From CAYMDD01 sp964409675 (GTDB lineage Bacteria > Pseudomonadota > Alphaproteobacteria > Rickettsiales > SXRF01), in the NCBI GenBank assembly GCA_964409675.1, contig CAYPEF010000010.1, forward strand, positions 1 through 35,040: DNA of 35,040 nt, in the 5' to 3' direction. Positions 17,801 to 26,442 of the stretch are shown here, one piece after another. The position numbers and the translations under genes are program-made. The notes beneath the pieces are model-generated. The model saw only the letters and a list, made by a program, of their open reading frames with translations, searched no databases and was not told the DNA's origin. Position 1 is the stretch's first letter. The number at the start of each line of letters is the position of its first letter.

Positions 17801-19612
17801 ATGCACGCTTACCGAACGCACACCTGCGCCGCTCTTACCGCTTCCGACGTCGGCACCGAAGTCAGGCTTTCCGGCTGGGTCCACCGCAAACGCGACCACG
17901 GGCAGCTTTTATTCATTGACCTGCGCGATCATTACGGCATTACCCAACTGGTCGTCACCGATGCCAACCTGCATTTCCAGGCGCTCACCGACGTGCGGCT
18001 GGAGAGCGTAATCACTATTGGCGGTAAGGTGGTGAAGCGCGAGGCATCCACCATCAATAAAACCCTGCCCACCGGCGAGATCGAGGTGAGCGTGCAGGAA
18101 TACGCGCTGGAGTCGGCGGCGGACATGCTGCCGCTGCAGGTGAATTCCAGCGCCGAGTTCCCGGAAGACACCCGCCTGCGCTACCGCTTTCTCGATTTGC
18201 GCCGCGAGAAGCTGCACCGCAATATCCTCCTGCGCTCGCAGGTGATCGCATCCTTGCGCCAGCGCATGATTGAACAGGGCTTCACCGAATTCCAGACGCC
18301 GATTCTGACCGCAAGCTCCCCCGAAGGCGCGCGTGACTATCTGGTGCCCTCGCGCATCCATCCCGGCAAGTTCTACGCGCTGCCGCAGTCGCCGCAGCAG
18401 TTCAAGCAATTGCTGATGGTCTCCGGCTTCGACCGCTATTTCCAGATCGCCCCATGCTTCCGCGACGAAGACGCGCGCGCCGACCGTTCGCCCGGCGAAT
18501 TCTACCAGCTTGATATGGAGATGAGTTTTGTCACGCAGGAAGACGTGTTCGCCGCCATAGAGCCGGTGCTGCACGGGGTGTTTACCGAATTTTCCGACAA
18601 GCAGGTGACGCCGTACCCGTTCCCGCGCATCACCTACAAGGAAGCCATGCTGAAATACGGCTCCGACAAGCCGGACTTACGCAACCCCATCCTGATTGCC
18701 GATGTGGGAGAGGTGTGGCGCGGCAGCGAGTTTGCCATTTTCAACAAGGTGCTGGAAAGCGGCGGCGTGGTGCGCGCCATTCCGGCACCCGGATGCGCCG
18801 AGCGCCCGCGCAGCTTCTTTGATGGCATGATCGAGTTCGCCAAGGCGCAAGGGGCGCAAGGGCTGGCTTATATCCAGTTCGCTCTTGACGGCAGCGCCAA
18901 GGGGCCGATTGCCAAATTCTTAAGCGAAGACAAGATCAACCAGCTTAAGTCAGTTGCTAAACTTAATCCCGGCGATGCGGTGTTTTTTGCTTCCGGGGCG
19001 GAGTTGGCGGCGGCGAAGCTGGCCGGCGCGGTGCGCACGCACCTGGGCAAGGAGCTGGAGCTGATTGATAATGGTGTCTTCAAATTCCTCTGGGTGGTCG
19101 ATTTCCCCTATTTTGAATATAACGAAGATGAAAAGCGTATTGAATTCAGTCATAACCCGTTCTCCATGCCCCAAGGCGGCATGGATGCGCTGATGCGCCA
19201 GAACCCGCTGGATATTCTGGCTTACCAGTATGACATCGTCTGCAACGGCATCGAGCTTTCCTCGGGTGCAATCCGTAATCACAAGCCGGAGATCATGTAC
19301 AAGGCGTTCGAAATCGCCGGGTACGGGCCGGAGGTGGTGGACGGGCGCTTCGGCGGTATGATCTCGGCCTTCAAGTTCGGCGCGCCGCCGCATGGTGGGC
19401 TGGCCCCGGGCGTGGACCGCATGGTGATGCTGCTGGCCGACGAGCCGAACATCCGCGAAGTGATCGCTTTCCCGATGAACCAGAAGGCGGAAGACTTGCT
19501 GATGCAGGCCCCGAGCACCGTGGATGACCGTCAGCTGCGCGAGCTGAATATTCAACTGACGCCCAAGGCGCTGAAAGCGCTGCAGGCGGGATCGAAGGAG
19601 GAGGCTGCATGA
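17801..19612 (+). CDS. aspS: aspartyl-tRNA synthetase
   Basis: 603-residue class II aspartyl-tRNA synthetase of the bacterial type, charging tRNA-Asp (and tRNA-Asn if a GatCAB pathway exists). It has the N-terminal OB anticodon-binding domain (VRLSGWVHRKRDHGQLLFIDLRD), the class II core with motif 2 FRDEDARADRSPGEFYQLD (Arg226 to about 240), an inserted GAD-type domain, and motif 3 GGLAPGVDRMVML with Arg540. The SPGEF spelling is seen in alphaproteobacterial enzymes. It ends in a 4-base ATGA overlap with the next gene, which suggests translational coupling. Whether it discriminates tRNA-Asp from tRNA-Asn cannot be judged here. Confidence 0.97.
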   Translation: MHAYRTHTCAALTASDVGTEVRLSGWVHRKRDHGQLLFIDLRDHYGITQLVVTDANLHFQALTDVRLESVITIGGKVVKREASTINKTLPTGEIEVSVQEYALESAADMLPLQVNSSAEFPEDTRLRYRFLDLRREKLHRNILLRSQVIASLRQRMIEQGFTEFQTPILTASSPEGARDYLVPSRIHPGKFYALPQSPQQFKQLLMVSGFDRYFQIAPCFRDEDARADRSPGEFYQLDMEMSFVTQEDVFAAIEPVLHGVFTEFSDKQVTPYPFPRITYKEAMLKYGSDKPDLRNPILIADVGEVWRGSEFAIFNKVLESGGVVRAIPAPGCAERPRSFFDGMIEFAKAQGAQGLAYIQFALDGSAKGPIAKFLSEDKINQLKSVAKLNPGDAVFFASGAELAAAKLAGAVRTHLGKELELIDNGVFKFLWVVDFPYFEYNEDEKRIEFSHNPFSMPQGGMDALMRQNPLDILAYQYDIVCNGIELSSGAIRNHKPEIMYKAFEIAGYGPEVVDGRFGGMISAFKFGAPPHGGLAPGVDRMVMLLADEPNIREVIAFPMNQKAEDLLMQAPSTVDDRQLRELNIQLTPKALKALQAGSKEEAA

Positions 19613-20166
19613 GCGAGGATCAAGCGCAAGGGCTTACCCGCCGCCGTTTCTTAAGCGGCATGTTGACCGCAGGGCTGGCGCTGGGTGCGCACCCGGTGCT
19701 GGCATCGCTGCCGCCGAATAAGCCCCGCGTGATCTCGTTCGAAAACCTCCATACCGGCGAAAAGCTGCGCAATGTAGCTTATTGGGAAGGCGGGCGCTAC
19801 CAGGCGGATGCTTTACGCGCCATCAATCATATCCTGCGCGATTTTCGCACCGGCGACACGTACCCGATGGACACCCAGCTAATCGATCTGATTCACATGG
19901 TGCACCGCCGCGTCGGGTCACACCAGCCGTACCAGATTATTTCCGGCTACCGTTCGCCCAAAACCAACGCGCTCCTGCATGCCGGCAGCGACGGTGTGGC
20001 GAAAAAAAGCATGCACATGGAAGGCAAAGCCATCGACGTGCGCCTGAGTGACCGCGGAGTGAAGGATATCCAGACTGCCGGATTGCAATTAAGCCGCGGC
20101 GGCGTCGGCTATTACCCGGATTCCAACTTCGTGCATCTAGACACCGGCAGGGTGCGCCGCTGGTAA
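19609..20166 (+). CDS. Tat-exported DUF882 / M15-type murein peptidase (YcbK-like)
   Basis: 185-residue protein of the DUF882/peptidase M15 type (E. coli YcbK/MepK family). MepK is a zinc endopeptidase that cleaves 3-3 cross-links made by L,D-transpeptidases. The N-terminus carries a twin-arginine signal (TRRRFLSG, then a hydrophobic stretch to about residue 33), so it is exported folded. Likely zinc or active-site residues are His136 and Asp143 in MHMEGKAIDV, and His176 and Asp178 in VHLDTG; ISGYRSPKTN is also conserved. It overlaps aspS by 4 bp. Its 3' end overlaps an opposing L,D-transpeptidase gene by 30 bp, a matching functional neighbour. Confidence 0.9.
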   Translation: MSEDQAQGLTRRRFLSGMLTAGLALGAHPVLASLPPNKPRVISFENLHTGEKLRNVAYWEGGRYQADALRAINHILRDFRTGDTYPMDTQLIDLIHMVHRRVGSHQPYQIISGYRSPKTNALLHAGSDGVAKKSMHMEGKAIDVRLSDRGVKDIQTAGLQLSRGGVGYYPDSNFVHLDTGRVRRW

Positions 20167-21348
20167 GGCCGGAAAGCCTTCGCTGCGCATGATACGCTCA
20201 ATGTCGGCTGCATCCTTTCCATAAATATCCGGATAGAATTCCGGCATGCCGCTGGCGAGGTCGGTCCAGGCGGTCCAGTAGAGCAGGTATAGCGGAATGG
20301 ACTGCCGCGCGCTCAGGGAGCGCTGTGCGCTGCTGTCGTAATAAGCATCCACGGTTTTGGCGGGATGGGTGTTATTGTCCAGCACGTAATGCGCGAGCAG
20401 GCGCGGGTCTTCCACGCGGACGCAACCGGAGCTTAAGTTGCGCGCCGCCTTCTTAAACAGCGCCGGGTGAGAGGTGCTGTGCAGATATACATCCTCATTA
20501 TTCGGGAAGGTGAATTTGATGCGGCCGAGCGCGTTATCCTCGCCAGGGCTCTGACGTAAATGGAACCGGCCGGGATGGGCGCTGAATTCCTCAGGATCGA
20601 AGGTGGAGAGGTCGATTTCTTCATCGTCCATCTTTACCGTATAGCCGCCTTTATGCAGAAACTCCGGGTCTTTGCGGATTTTGGGCAATAAATCCTTGGT
20701 GGCTATTTTTGCGGGCACGTTCCAGCTGGGGTTAAAATGCACATTGGTGATTTTACTCACCAGTAGCGGTGTGCGGCGGTCGGAACGGCCGATGATGGCG
20801 CGCATGTTCTGCAGCGTGCCGTTTTCCTGCACCAGCGACAGCCGGTAGGCGGCGATATTGACGAGAACGGCTTTTTGCGTCAACGGGTGATCCTGCATGA
20901 ACTGGCGGATACGCTCAATATTGAGGACTAGTTGTGCCAGGCGCTTGTCTGCCGGCACCGCAAGGGCTTTTTGCGTTTGTGCTCCGATAACGCCGTCGGC
21001 TTCCAGTGCATGACGCGTCTGGAAATGTCTGACCGCTTCCGCAAGCAATGGGTCGTAAAAGGTGGCGTCCTGCGGCTGTTCCTGCGCCGGGTAGCCCGTG
21101 AAATCACCGGTTTTTAGCAGAATATCGCGCAGTACCATAATGCGTGCATCCTGATCGTCCGGGTGGAGCGTGGGGCCGGACGGGAAAGCAGGCCAGCCGC
21201 CTTGCGCAACGATGCCGCGGTAATGCGCGGCGGCCTGGTCAAGGGCGGCGATTTGCCCGGGCAGGGAATCAGTCCTGGGGGCGGCTTCCTGCGCCATAAC
21301 AAGCGCTGGCAGCAGAAGGATTAGCAGGGAAAAAAAAGATGCGCGCAT
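20137..21348 (-). CDS. L,D-transpeptidase (YcbB/YkuD type)
   Basis: 403-residue periplasmic L,D-transpeptidase that forms 3-3 peptidoglycan cross-links or attaches proteins to the wall. A signal peptide covers about 1-19 (ending VMAQ). A peptidoglycan-binding domain is at about 97-130 (LLAEAVRHFQTRHALEADG), then the YkuD catalytic domain with His290 in VYLHSTS and the catalytic SSGCVRV (Cys309). It is shorter than E. coli YcbB, mainly in the N-terminal region, as is common in alphaproteobacteria. No ribosome site is obvious before the ATG. Its last 30 bases lie inside the 3' end of the converging DUF882 gene. It is divergent from the nitrilase gene. Confidence 0.94.
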   Translation of the reverse strand: MRASFFSLLILLLPALVMAQEAAPRTDSLPGQIAALDQAAAHYRGIVAQGGWPAFPSGPTLHPDDQDARIMVLRDILLKTGDFTGYPAQEQPQDATFYDPLLAEAVRHFQTRHALEADGVIGAQTQKALAVPADKRLAQLVLNIERIRQFMQDHPLTQKAVLVNIAAYRLSLVQENGTLQNMRAIIGRSDRRTPLLVSKITNVHFNPSWNVPAKIATKDLLPKIRKDPEFLHKGGYTVKMDDEEIDLSTFDPEEFSAHPGRFHLRQSPGEDNALGRIKFTFPNNEDVYLHSTSHPALFKKAARNLSSGCVRVEDPRLLAHYVLDNNTHPAKTVDAYYDSSAQRSLSARQSIPLYLLYWTAWTDLASGMPEFYPDIYGKDAADIERIMRSEGFPALPAAHPAGV

Positions 21349-21435
21349 GGACAGGAACTATGAATAAACCTATATCAGGATGATATGGTATTCTGCCAAA
21401 AGATATTTAAGCGAGCGTAAAGAAACCGGCCTATA

Positions 21436-21456
21436 TATAAATAAAGTTTATTTATA
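21436..21456. promoter_or_regulatory. perfect 21-bp AT-rich palindrome between divergent genes
   Basis: TATAAATAAA (21436-21445) and TTTATTTATA (21447-21456) are perfect inverted arms around one G. It lies in the 142-base divergent gap between the L,D-transpeptidase and nitrilase genes, about 34 bases before the nitrilase ATG. It could be an operator or just an AT-rich promoter element. Confidence 0.35.
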
Positions 21457-21490
21457 ACTTTAAATTTTATTAACAAGCGATTGTAGAATC

Positions 21491-22330
21491 ATGAATAATT
21501 CCTTGCATGTTGCCTGTCTTCAGTTGCATTCCAATGAGGATATGGAGGCCAATATCCGCACCATCCTGCCGCTGGTGCGGCAGGCGCGCGGGGTGGGGGC
21601 GGAACTGATTATGCTGCCGGAGAACGCCTTCTTGCTGCAGCCGCCCGGCGGCAAGACAGTGCTGTATGCGGAACATGCGCATCCGGGTGTGCAGGCGGCG
21701 CAGGCATGGGCGCGGGAGTTGCAATGCATGTTCCTGATTGGCTCGGTGATGATTGCGCCTGAAATTCCCGGCGAGGTGCGCGCCTATAACCGCTCCCTGC
21801 TGATCGACCATATTGGAAAAATCACCGCCCGCTATGATAAAATCCATCTCTTTGATGTAACATTGCCTAACGGCGAAAATTACACCGAATCCGCACGCTG
21901 CCTGCCGGGCGAGCAGGCGGTGCTGGCGCATACACCGTGGGGTGGGCTGGGCATGACCATATGCTATGATGTGCGTTTTCCGGGATTATATCGCACGTTG
22001 GCACATGCGGGCGCTTCGATGCTGAGCGTGCCGGCGGCTTTCACCCAGACCACCGGCGAGGCGCACTGGCATGTGCTATTGCGGGCGCGAGCCATTGAAA
22101 ACGGTTGTTTCGTGTTCGCCCCGGCGCAATGCGGCGTGCATACCGGCGGGCGGCGCACCTACGGACATTCGCTGATCATCGACCCGTGGGGGAAGATTCT
22201 TGCTGAAGGTAGCGCCGATCAGCCGGAGATTGTTGAGGCGAAGATTGATTTATCACAGGTTGAGGAAGTGCGAGCGCGACTTCCGGTATTAAAGCATGAG
22301 CGGGTGTTCCGCCTGCATAGCCCAGCTTAG
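21491..22330 (+). CDS. carbon-nitrogen hydrolase (Nit1/Nit2-like amidase)
   Basis: 279-residue nitrilase-superfamily enzyme with the complete Glu-Lys-Cys triad: Glu44 in MLPENAF, Lys117 in ARYDKIHLFD and Cys158 in MTICYDVRFPGLYR. The CYDVRFP wording and the length place it near Nit1/Nit2, cytosolic amidases that repair deaminated glutathione or act on omega-amides such as alpha-ketoglutaramate. In alphaproteobacteria a similar protein often accompanies grxC, but that neighbour is absent here. Its stop codon overlaps the ubiG stop by 3 to 4 bases from the opposite strand, leaving no room for a terminator. Exact substrate is unknown. Confidence 0.92.
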   Translation: MNNSLHVACLQLHSNEDMEANIRTILPLVRQARGVGAELIMLPENAFLLQPPGGKTVLYAEHAHPGVQAAQAWARELQCMFLIGSVMIAPEIPGEVRAYNRSLLIDHIGKITARYDKIHLFDVTLPNGENYTESARCLPGEQAVLAHTPWGGLGMTICYDVRFPGLYRTLAHAGASMLSVPAAFTQTTGEAHWHVLLRARAIENGCFVFAPAQCGVHTGGRRTYGHSLIIDPWGKILAEGSADQPEIVEAKIDLSQVEEVRARLPVLKHERVFRLHSPA

Positions 22331-23055
22331 CGCTTTACGGCGCTTAGCAGGTAATTGACCGACAAATCCTTGTCGCTCAGCGCCCAGACTTGCGTCAGCG
22401 GGTGCATGACCATGCCTGTTAACTGCTTAAGTTGGCCGCCATGGCGCTCTACCAGCGCCAGCAACTCGGACGGGCGGAGAAATTTTTTCCACTGGTGGGT
22501 GCCGATAGGAAGCCAGCGCAGCACGTATTCTGCACCGACGATAGCGAGCGCGTATGATTTGGCGGTGCGGTTGAGAGTGGAGAGGATCAGCAGCCCGCCG
22601 GGGCGCAAGCATTGCAGGCAGGCCCGGATGAAGGCGTCCGTATCGGCCACATGCTCCACGATCTCCAGCGCCAGCACGATATCGAACTGTTCGCCCGCTT
22701 CTGCCAGATCTTCTGCCGCCGTATGGCGGTAATCTATGGCAAGCCCGGTTTTTTCGGCATGCACGCGGGCGACGCCGATGTTTTTCTCCGAAGCGTCGAT
22801 CCCGGTGACGTGCGCGCCGAGCCGGGCCATCGGCTCGGCGATCAGTCCGCCGCCGCAGCCGATATCGAGCAGCCGTAATCCTTGCAAGGGTGAAGGCGCA
22901 TCGGGCAGGGAAAAATGCGCCAGCGCCTGCTCGCGGATATAGGTAATGCGCACCGGGTTCATGCGGTGCAAGGGGCGGAACTTGCCGGTGGGGTTCCACC
23001 ATTCCTCGCTTATGCGGGAAAAGCGCTCAATTTCAGCCGGGTCGATGGTGGACAT
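22327..23055 (-). CDS. ubiG: ubiquinone biosynthesis O-methyltransferase UbiG
   Basis: 242-residue class I SAM methyltransferase that performs both O-methylations of ubiquinone synthesis. Motif I LLDIGCGGG is at 62-70. The family N-terminus (IDPAEIERFSRISEEWW, then NPTGKFRPLHRMNP) is characteristic, as is EIVEHVAD, so UbiG is preferred over other quinone methyltransferases. The frame is open upstream to 23112, but GGAG six bases before the ATG at 23055 and family alignment support the internal start. It points to respiratory, ubiquinone-dependent metabolism. In many alphaproteobacteria it is divergent from lysC; here five kilobases of other genes separate them. Confidence 0.96.
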   Translation of the reverse strand: MSTIDPAEIERFSRISEEWWNPTGKFRPLHRMNPVRITYIREQALAHFSLPDAPSPLQGLRLLDIGCGGGLIAEPMARLGAHVTGIDASEKNIGVARVHAEKTGLAIDYRHTAAEDLAEAGEQFDIVLALEIVEHVADTDAFIRACLQCLRPGGLLILSTLNRTAKSYALAIVGAEYVLRWLPIGTHQWKKFLRPSELLALVERHGGQLKQLTGMVMHPLTQVWALSDKDLSVNYLLSAVKR

Positions 23056-23124
23056 GAATGCTCCAGAAAGGAAATATTGCCCATATGTAGGGCGTTTCGG
23101 AGCGTTTGTCACCTGTGGTGCAAC

Positions 23125-24483
23125 TCAGGCGCTGGCAGATTCCCAGCGTAAGGTTACCTTCAGCCCGCCTTGGGCGGAGGAGGATAGTTCCGGGGTGATG
23201 CTGAGGCGGGTGCCGATTTCCCGGGCGATGGCAAGCCCGAGGCCGGTGCCCTTAGTGCGCGTAGAGCCGCGGTAAAACTTGTCGAACACTTTGGGTTTGT
23301 CGGCATCGCAGATGCCGGGGCCGGAATCTTCGATGGTTATCTTTTCATCGGAGACTTCTACCGATATGCTGCCGCCGGTAGTAGTGTATTTAATGGCGTT
23401 ATCCAGGAAGATGCCAAGTAGTATCTTCAGCATCTCGGTATGGGTGCGGCAGTGGCTGGCGGGGTTTCCCTCCAGGTTCATCTCGATGGATTTATCGGCG
23501 GCAAGCAGGGCGAAATCCGCCATCACCTGCTGTGCAAGCGGATAAAGGAGCGTATCATCATAGTGCAGGGGCTGCTGTGATACTTTGGAGAAAAGCAGGA
23601 GCTGGTCGGCCAGCCGCACGGTGTTGTCTAGGCTGGCCAGCAGGGCGGCGATGGCCTGTTCGCGCTCCGCATCATCTTGCGCGGCGGTAATAAGCTGGCC
23701 TTGCAGTTTGAGCGTGGTGAGCGGCGTGCGGATTTCATGGGCGGTAGTGTCCATCAGCAGTCGCTCGCGCTCCAGGTTGCGCCGCAGTTTTTCAATGAGC
23801 GTGTTAAGGGCCGCCTCCAGTGGTTTTAGTTCACGCGGAAGTTTTTTGATGTGCAACTTCTCCAGGCTCTCGGGACTGCGCGCCTCGATCTGCCTGCGCA
23901 TGCGGTGGAAGCTGCGCAGGCCGAAGCGGATGGCTCCCAGCAATGCCAGCCACAGCAAGGGAATCACGAACCATGCCGGCGCGGCCACGCTACGCAGGAT
24001 TTTGTGCAGTAACCGGTCGCGGATTTTGTGGTTTTCCCATACCTCTACAGTGATGTGCTCATCCGGCAGGCGCATGGCATAGACGCGCCACAGGCCGGTG
24101 CCAATCCGCTGGTGCGAAAACCCTTCCGGGGCTTCTGCAATGGAATCCGGCTGCGCCGTATCGGAGCGTAAGCTGAGATTATTGTCTTTCCAGACGCGGA
24201 AGGCGCGAAACTGGTTGAACTGCGCCAGCTCCTGCCGCTGTGCTTCCGCCAGAGAGTGCATCTCCAGCAGTTCCTTGACTTCGTCGAGGTTTTTTTCCTC
24301 ACCTAACTCTTCTTTTACCAGCGTCCACACCATGTAGCTGTCGGCGATGAGCTGGCCGTCATAATCCCTGTCAATCTGTTGGCCAGCAGCGTGGAAGGTG
24401 AAATACCCCGCCAGCAGCAAAGAGCTGATAAAGAGCGCCGAGAGCGAAAGCTGGAGCGTGCGGTAAAGGGAGGGGGCGCTCAT
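23125..24483 (-). CDS. two-component sensor histidine kinase (QseC/PmrB type)
   Basis: 452-residue inner-membrane sensor kinase. Two membrane helices (about 11-31 and 165-185) flank a periplasmic domain of about 130 residues that resembles the 2CSK-N sensor of QseC-like kinases and is rich in Glu and Gln. A linker leads to the dimerisation helix with the phospho-acceptor His249 in TTAHEIRTPL. The ATPase domain has the N box (FLDNAIKYT), the G1 box (EDSGPGICD) and the G2 box (GTGLGLAI). It overlaps the response-regulator gene by 4 bp, so they are translated as a pair. It is the last gene of a five-gene minus-strand operon. The signal is unknown. Confidence 0.94.
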   Translation of the reverse strand: MSAPSLYRTLQLSLSALFISSLLLAGYFTFHAAGQQIDRDYDGQLIADSYMVWTLVKEELGEEKNLDEVKELLEMHSLAEAQRQELAQFNQFRAFRVWKDNNLSLRSDTAQPDSIAEAPEGFSHQRIGTGLWRVYAMRLPDEHITVEVWENHKIRDRLLHKILRSVAAPAWFVIPLLWLALLGAIRFGLRSFHRMRRQIEARSPESLEKLHIKKLPRELKPLEAALNTLIEKLRRNLERERLLMDTTAHEIRTPLTTLKLQGQLITAAQDDAEREQAIAALLASLDNTVRLADQLLLFSKVSQQPLHYDDTLLYPLAQQVMADFALLAADKSIEMNLEGNPASHCRTHTEMLKILLGIFLDNAIKYTTTGGSISVEVSDEKITIEDSGPGICDADKPKVFDKFYRGSTRTKGTGLGLAIAREIGTRLSITPELSSSAQGGLKVTLRWESASA

Positions 24484-25148
24484 GCCATCACCATATAACC
24501 CACGCCGCGCATGGTTACGATGATTTCCTTGCCGAGTTTCCTGCGCAGGTTATAGACTGTCACCTCCACATTGTTGCTTTCCGCTTCGCCGTCCCAGCCA
24601 TGCAGTTCTTCCTCGATGCGGGCTTTGCCGATCATCTGGCCAGGGCGGCGCATCAGCAGGGAAAGTAGTTTGAATTCATTGCCGGTAGGGACATAGGCTT
24701 TTCCGTCCGCGGTCAGGGTCAGCGTGCGCGAGGTCAGGTCCAGCTCCATGGTTTTGCAGCGCAGGATATTGTCCCGCTGGTTGTGCGTACGCCTAAGCAG
24801 CACGCGCAGCCGCGCCAGCAATTCCGCCAGCTCAAAGGGTTTGGTCAGGTAATCATCCGCGCCTGCGTCCAATCCGGTGACTTTCTGGTCCAGCCGATCA
24901 ATAGCCGTCAGCAGCATGATGGGGAGCTGCTTGCTGCGCTCATCCCGGCGTAGCGCCTGCAGCACTTTGATGCCGGACTGGTCAGGCAGGTTGATGTCGA
25001 GAATGCACAGATCGAATTCGCCCTGCAAGGCGGCGTGCAGCGCGTCCTGCCCACTTAGCACCCATTCGCAGGAATAGCCGTTCAGCTCCAGCCCCTTCTT
25101 CAGCGCCTTGCCGAGCGCTGCATCGTCTTCCACCAGCAACGCGCGCAT
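24480..25148 (-). CDS. OmpR-family response regulator
   Basis: 222-residue transcription regulator. The receiver domain has the acidic pair Asp8-Asp9, the phospho-acceptor Asp51 (CILDINLPD) and Lys103 (LTKPFE). The C-terminal winged-helix DNA-binding domain (about 125-220) contains NNVEVTVYNLRRKLG and MRGVGYMVMA, typical of the PmrA/QseB branch. The open frame extends upstream to 25289, but the ATG at 25148 has AAGGG close by and gives the standard receiver start (MRALLVEDD). It begins two bases after the cytochrome b561 stop and overlaps the kinase gene. OmpR-type regulators bind direct repeats, and one such site lies upstream of this operon. Confidence 0.95.
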   Translation of the reverse strand: MRALLVEDDAALGKALKKGLELNGYSCEWVLSGQDALHAALQGEFDLCILDINLPDQSGIKVLQALRRDERSKQLPIMLLTAIDRLDQKVTGLDAGADDYLTKPFELAELLARLRVLLRRTHNQRDNILRCKTMELDLTSRTLTLTADGKAYVPTGNEFKLLSLLMRRPGQMIGKARIEEELHGWDGEAESNNVEVTVYNLRRKLGKEIIVTMRGVGYMVMA

Positions 25149-25150
25149 GC

Positions 25151-25693
25151 TTACCCTTTCCACATGCGGCGCAGGATGCCATCCTTGCGGATGAAATGGT
25201 GATACAGCGCTGCGCCGATATGCAGGATTATAAGCGCTATCAGCGCATATGCCAATTGCCAATGCCATTGCCTGAATGCGATGGCCCATGCCCGGTCTTT
25301 TTCCATCAGGTTAGGCAGCGGTCCAAGGCTGAAGAACTGTACCGGCTTATCGAACGCGGATACCATGTACCAGCCGGTTAACGGGATGGCAAACATCAGC
25401 AGGTAAAGAGCGGCATGGCTTGCCGTTGACGCGGCGTTCATCCAGAACGGCAGCGGTTCAGAAGGCGGCGGCGCATGCAAAAGCCTCCATCCCAGCCGAA
25501 GGATTGCCAGCGCCAGCAGGCAGATGCCGAAGGATTTATGCCACTCGATCACCACAGGCTTCCACTCGCCCATGTACGGCAGCGACAGGCCGCAGGCCAG
25601 CATGCCGAGGATGAAAAAAGCCATTAGCCAGTGCAGGCACCGGCTAATGGTGTCATAGTGCTTCTCGGAACTACGCGCTGACAAAAGAGGCAT
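25151..25693 (-). CDS. cytochrome b561 family protein
   Basis: 180-residue inner-membrane di-heme b-type cytochrome of the bacterial b561 / Ni-Fe hydrogenase b-subunit fold, which passes electrons between quinol and periplasmic partners. Four hydrophobic helices are visible. Candidate heme ligands are His21 (CLHW), His52 (EWHKSFG), His93 (ASHAALY) and a His in the last helix (His158, with His165-166 nearby). Its ATG shares one base with the TAA of the upstream beta-barrel gene, implying coupled translation. Its place between a periplasmic cupredoxin-fold protein and a two-component pair suggests an envelope redox role, which is inference. Confidence 0.92.
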   Translation of the reverse strand: MPLLSARSSEKHYDTISRCLHWLMAFFILGMLACGLSLPYMGEWKPVVIEWHKSFGICLLALAILRLGWRLLHAPPPSEPLPFWMNAASTASHAALYLLMFAIPLTGWYMVSAFDKPVQFFSLGPLPNLMEKDRAWAIAFRQWHWQLAYALIALIILHIGAALYHHFIRKDGILRRMWKG

Positions 25694-26421
25694 TAAAACT
25701 CATATTCGAGGTTGAGTTTCACCGTGGTATCGGGGGCGTTCTTGGATACGCCGAACAGGACGCCGGTATCGTATCTGATCTTGCCGTATTGCCCGTAAAC
25801 AACCGGGCCGGCCAGGTGCTGCTGGTTGTTGTACGGCCCCATGTCGTTCAGTTTGCCGACGTCGGCGTAATATTCAATGCCGGGTTCAAAGAGCTTGTTC
25901 ATGCGGTAGCCTACGCGCAGCGCGCCGGTGCCGTCCCAGCCGGTTTCATGGTTGGGACCAAACTGGTGCGCGGCGCCGATATTGGCGATGGTGGCGATGT
26001 CGCCGAAGTCTTTTTCCAGCAGCAGCTTGAATTCGGCGTTGTTAGGCTCATGGTCGCGCGCGGCTTTTTCCAGCTCAATGTAGAAGGCGGTATCAATCCA
26101 GTTTTCGCCCGGCTTCCACGGGGCGATCACGTTTTCCCACTTGATGTTGGTGAGCTTGTTGGAATCACCATTTTCCTTTTCCATTTCCGCGCCCAGCTCG
26201 GTTTTCCACCAACTGGTGGCGCCGTATTCCAGCGCATAGACCTGGCTGAAATAATTATCCTGTTCGGGGCGGTGGTCGGCGCTGAAATTCCAGTTGGCTT
26301 CCGCGGCTACTTCACCTTTTTCCACATACGGGGCGTAGAGCTTATAGTAATCGGCGTTTGCCTGTTGAGTAATGCAAAGTAATGCGCTTGCGGAGGCAAG
26401 CATTAGTCGGGTCGGTTTCAT
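25693..26421 (-). CDS. putative outer-membrane beta-barrel protein, function unknown
   Basis: 242-residue protein with a signal peptide (about 1-23, cleavage after QANA). The mature part is strand-rich with alternating aromatic residues (AEANWNFSAD, WWKTELGAEME, LRVGYRMNKL, YGQYGKIRYDTGVLFGV). It ends in LNLEYEF, and a C-terminal Phe is the usual outer-membrane assembly signal. I infer a small beta-barrel or porin-like protein. Similar proteins occur beside cupredoxin and cytochrome b561 genes in other proteobacteria, from memory, but no function is established to my knowledge. AGAGGA precedes the ATG. It overlaps the cytochrome gene by one base and follows the cupredoxin gene by 21 bases. 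Confidence 0.8.
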   Translation of the reverse strand: MKPTRLMLASASALLCITQQANADYYKLYAPYVEKGEVAAEANWNFSADHRPEQDNYFSQVYALEYGATSWWKTELGAEMEKENGDSNKLTNIKWENVIAPWKPGENWIDTAFYIELEKAARDHEPNNAEFKLLLEKDFGDIATIANIGAAHQFGPNHETGWDGTGALRVGYRMNKLFEPGIEYYADVGKLNDMGPYNNQQHLAGPVVYGQYGKIRYDTGVLFGVSKNAPDTTVKLNLEYEF

Positions 26422-26442
26422 GGGGTCCTCTGTCGGTGGGGA

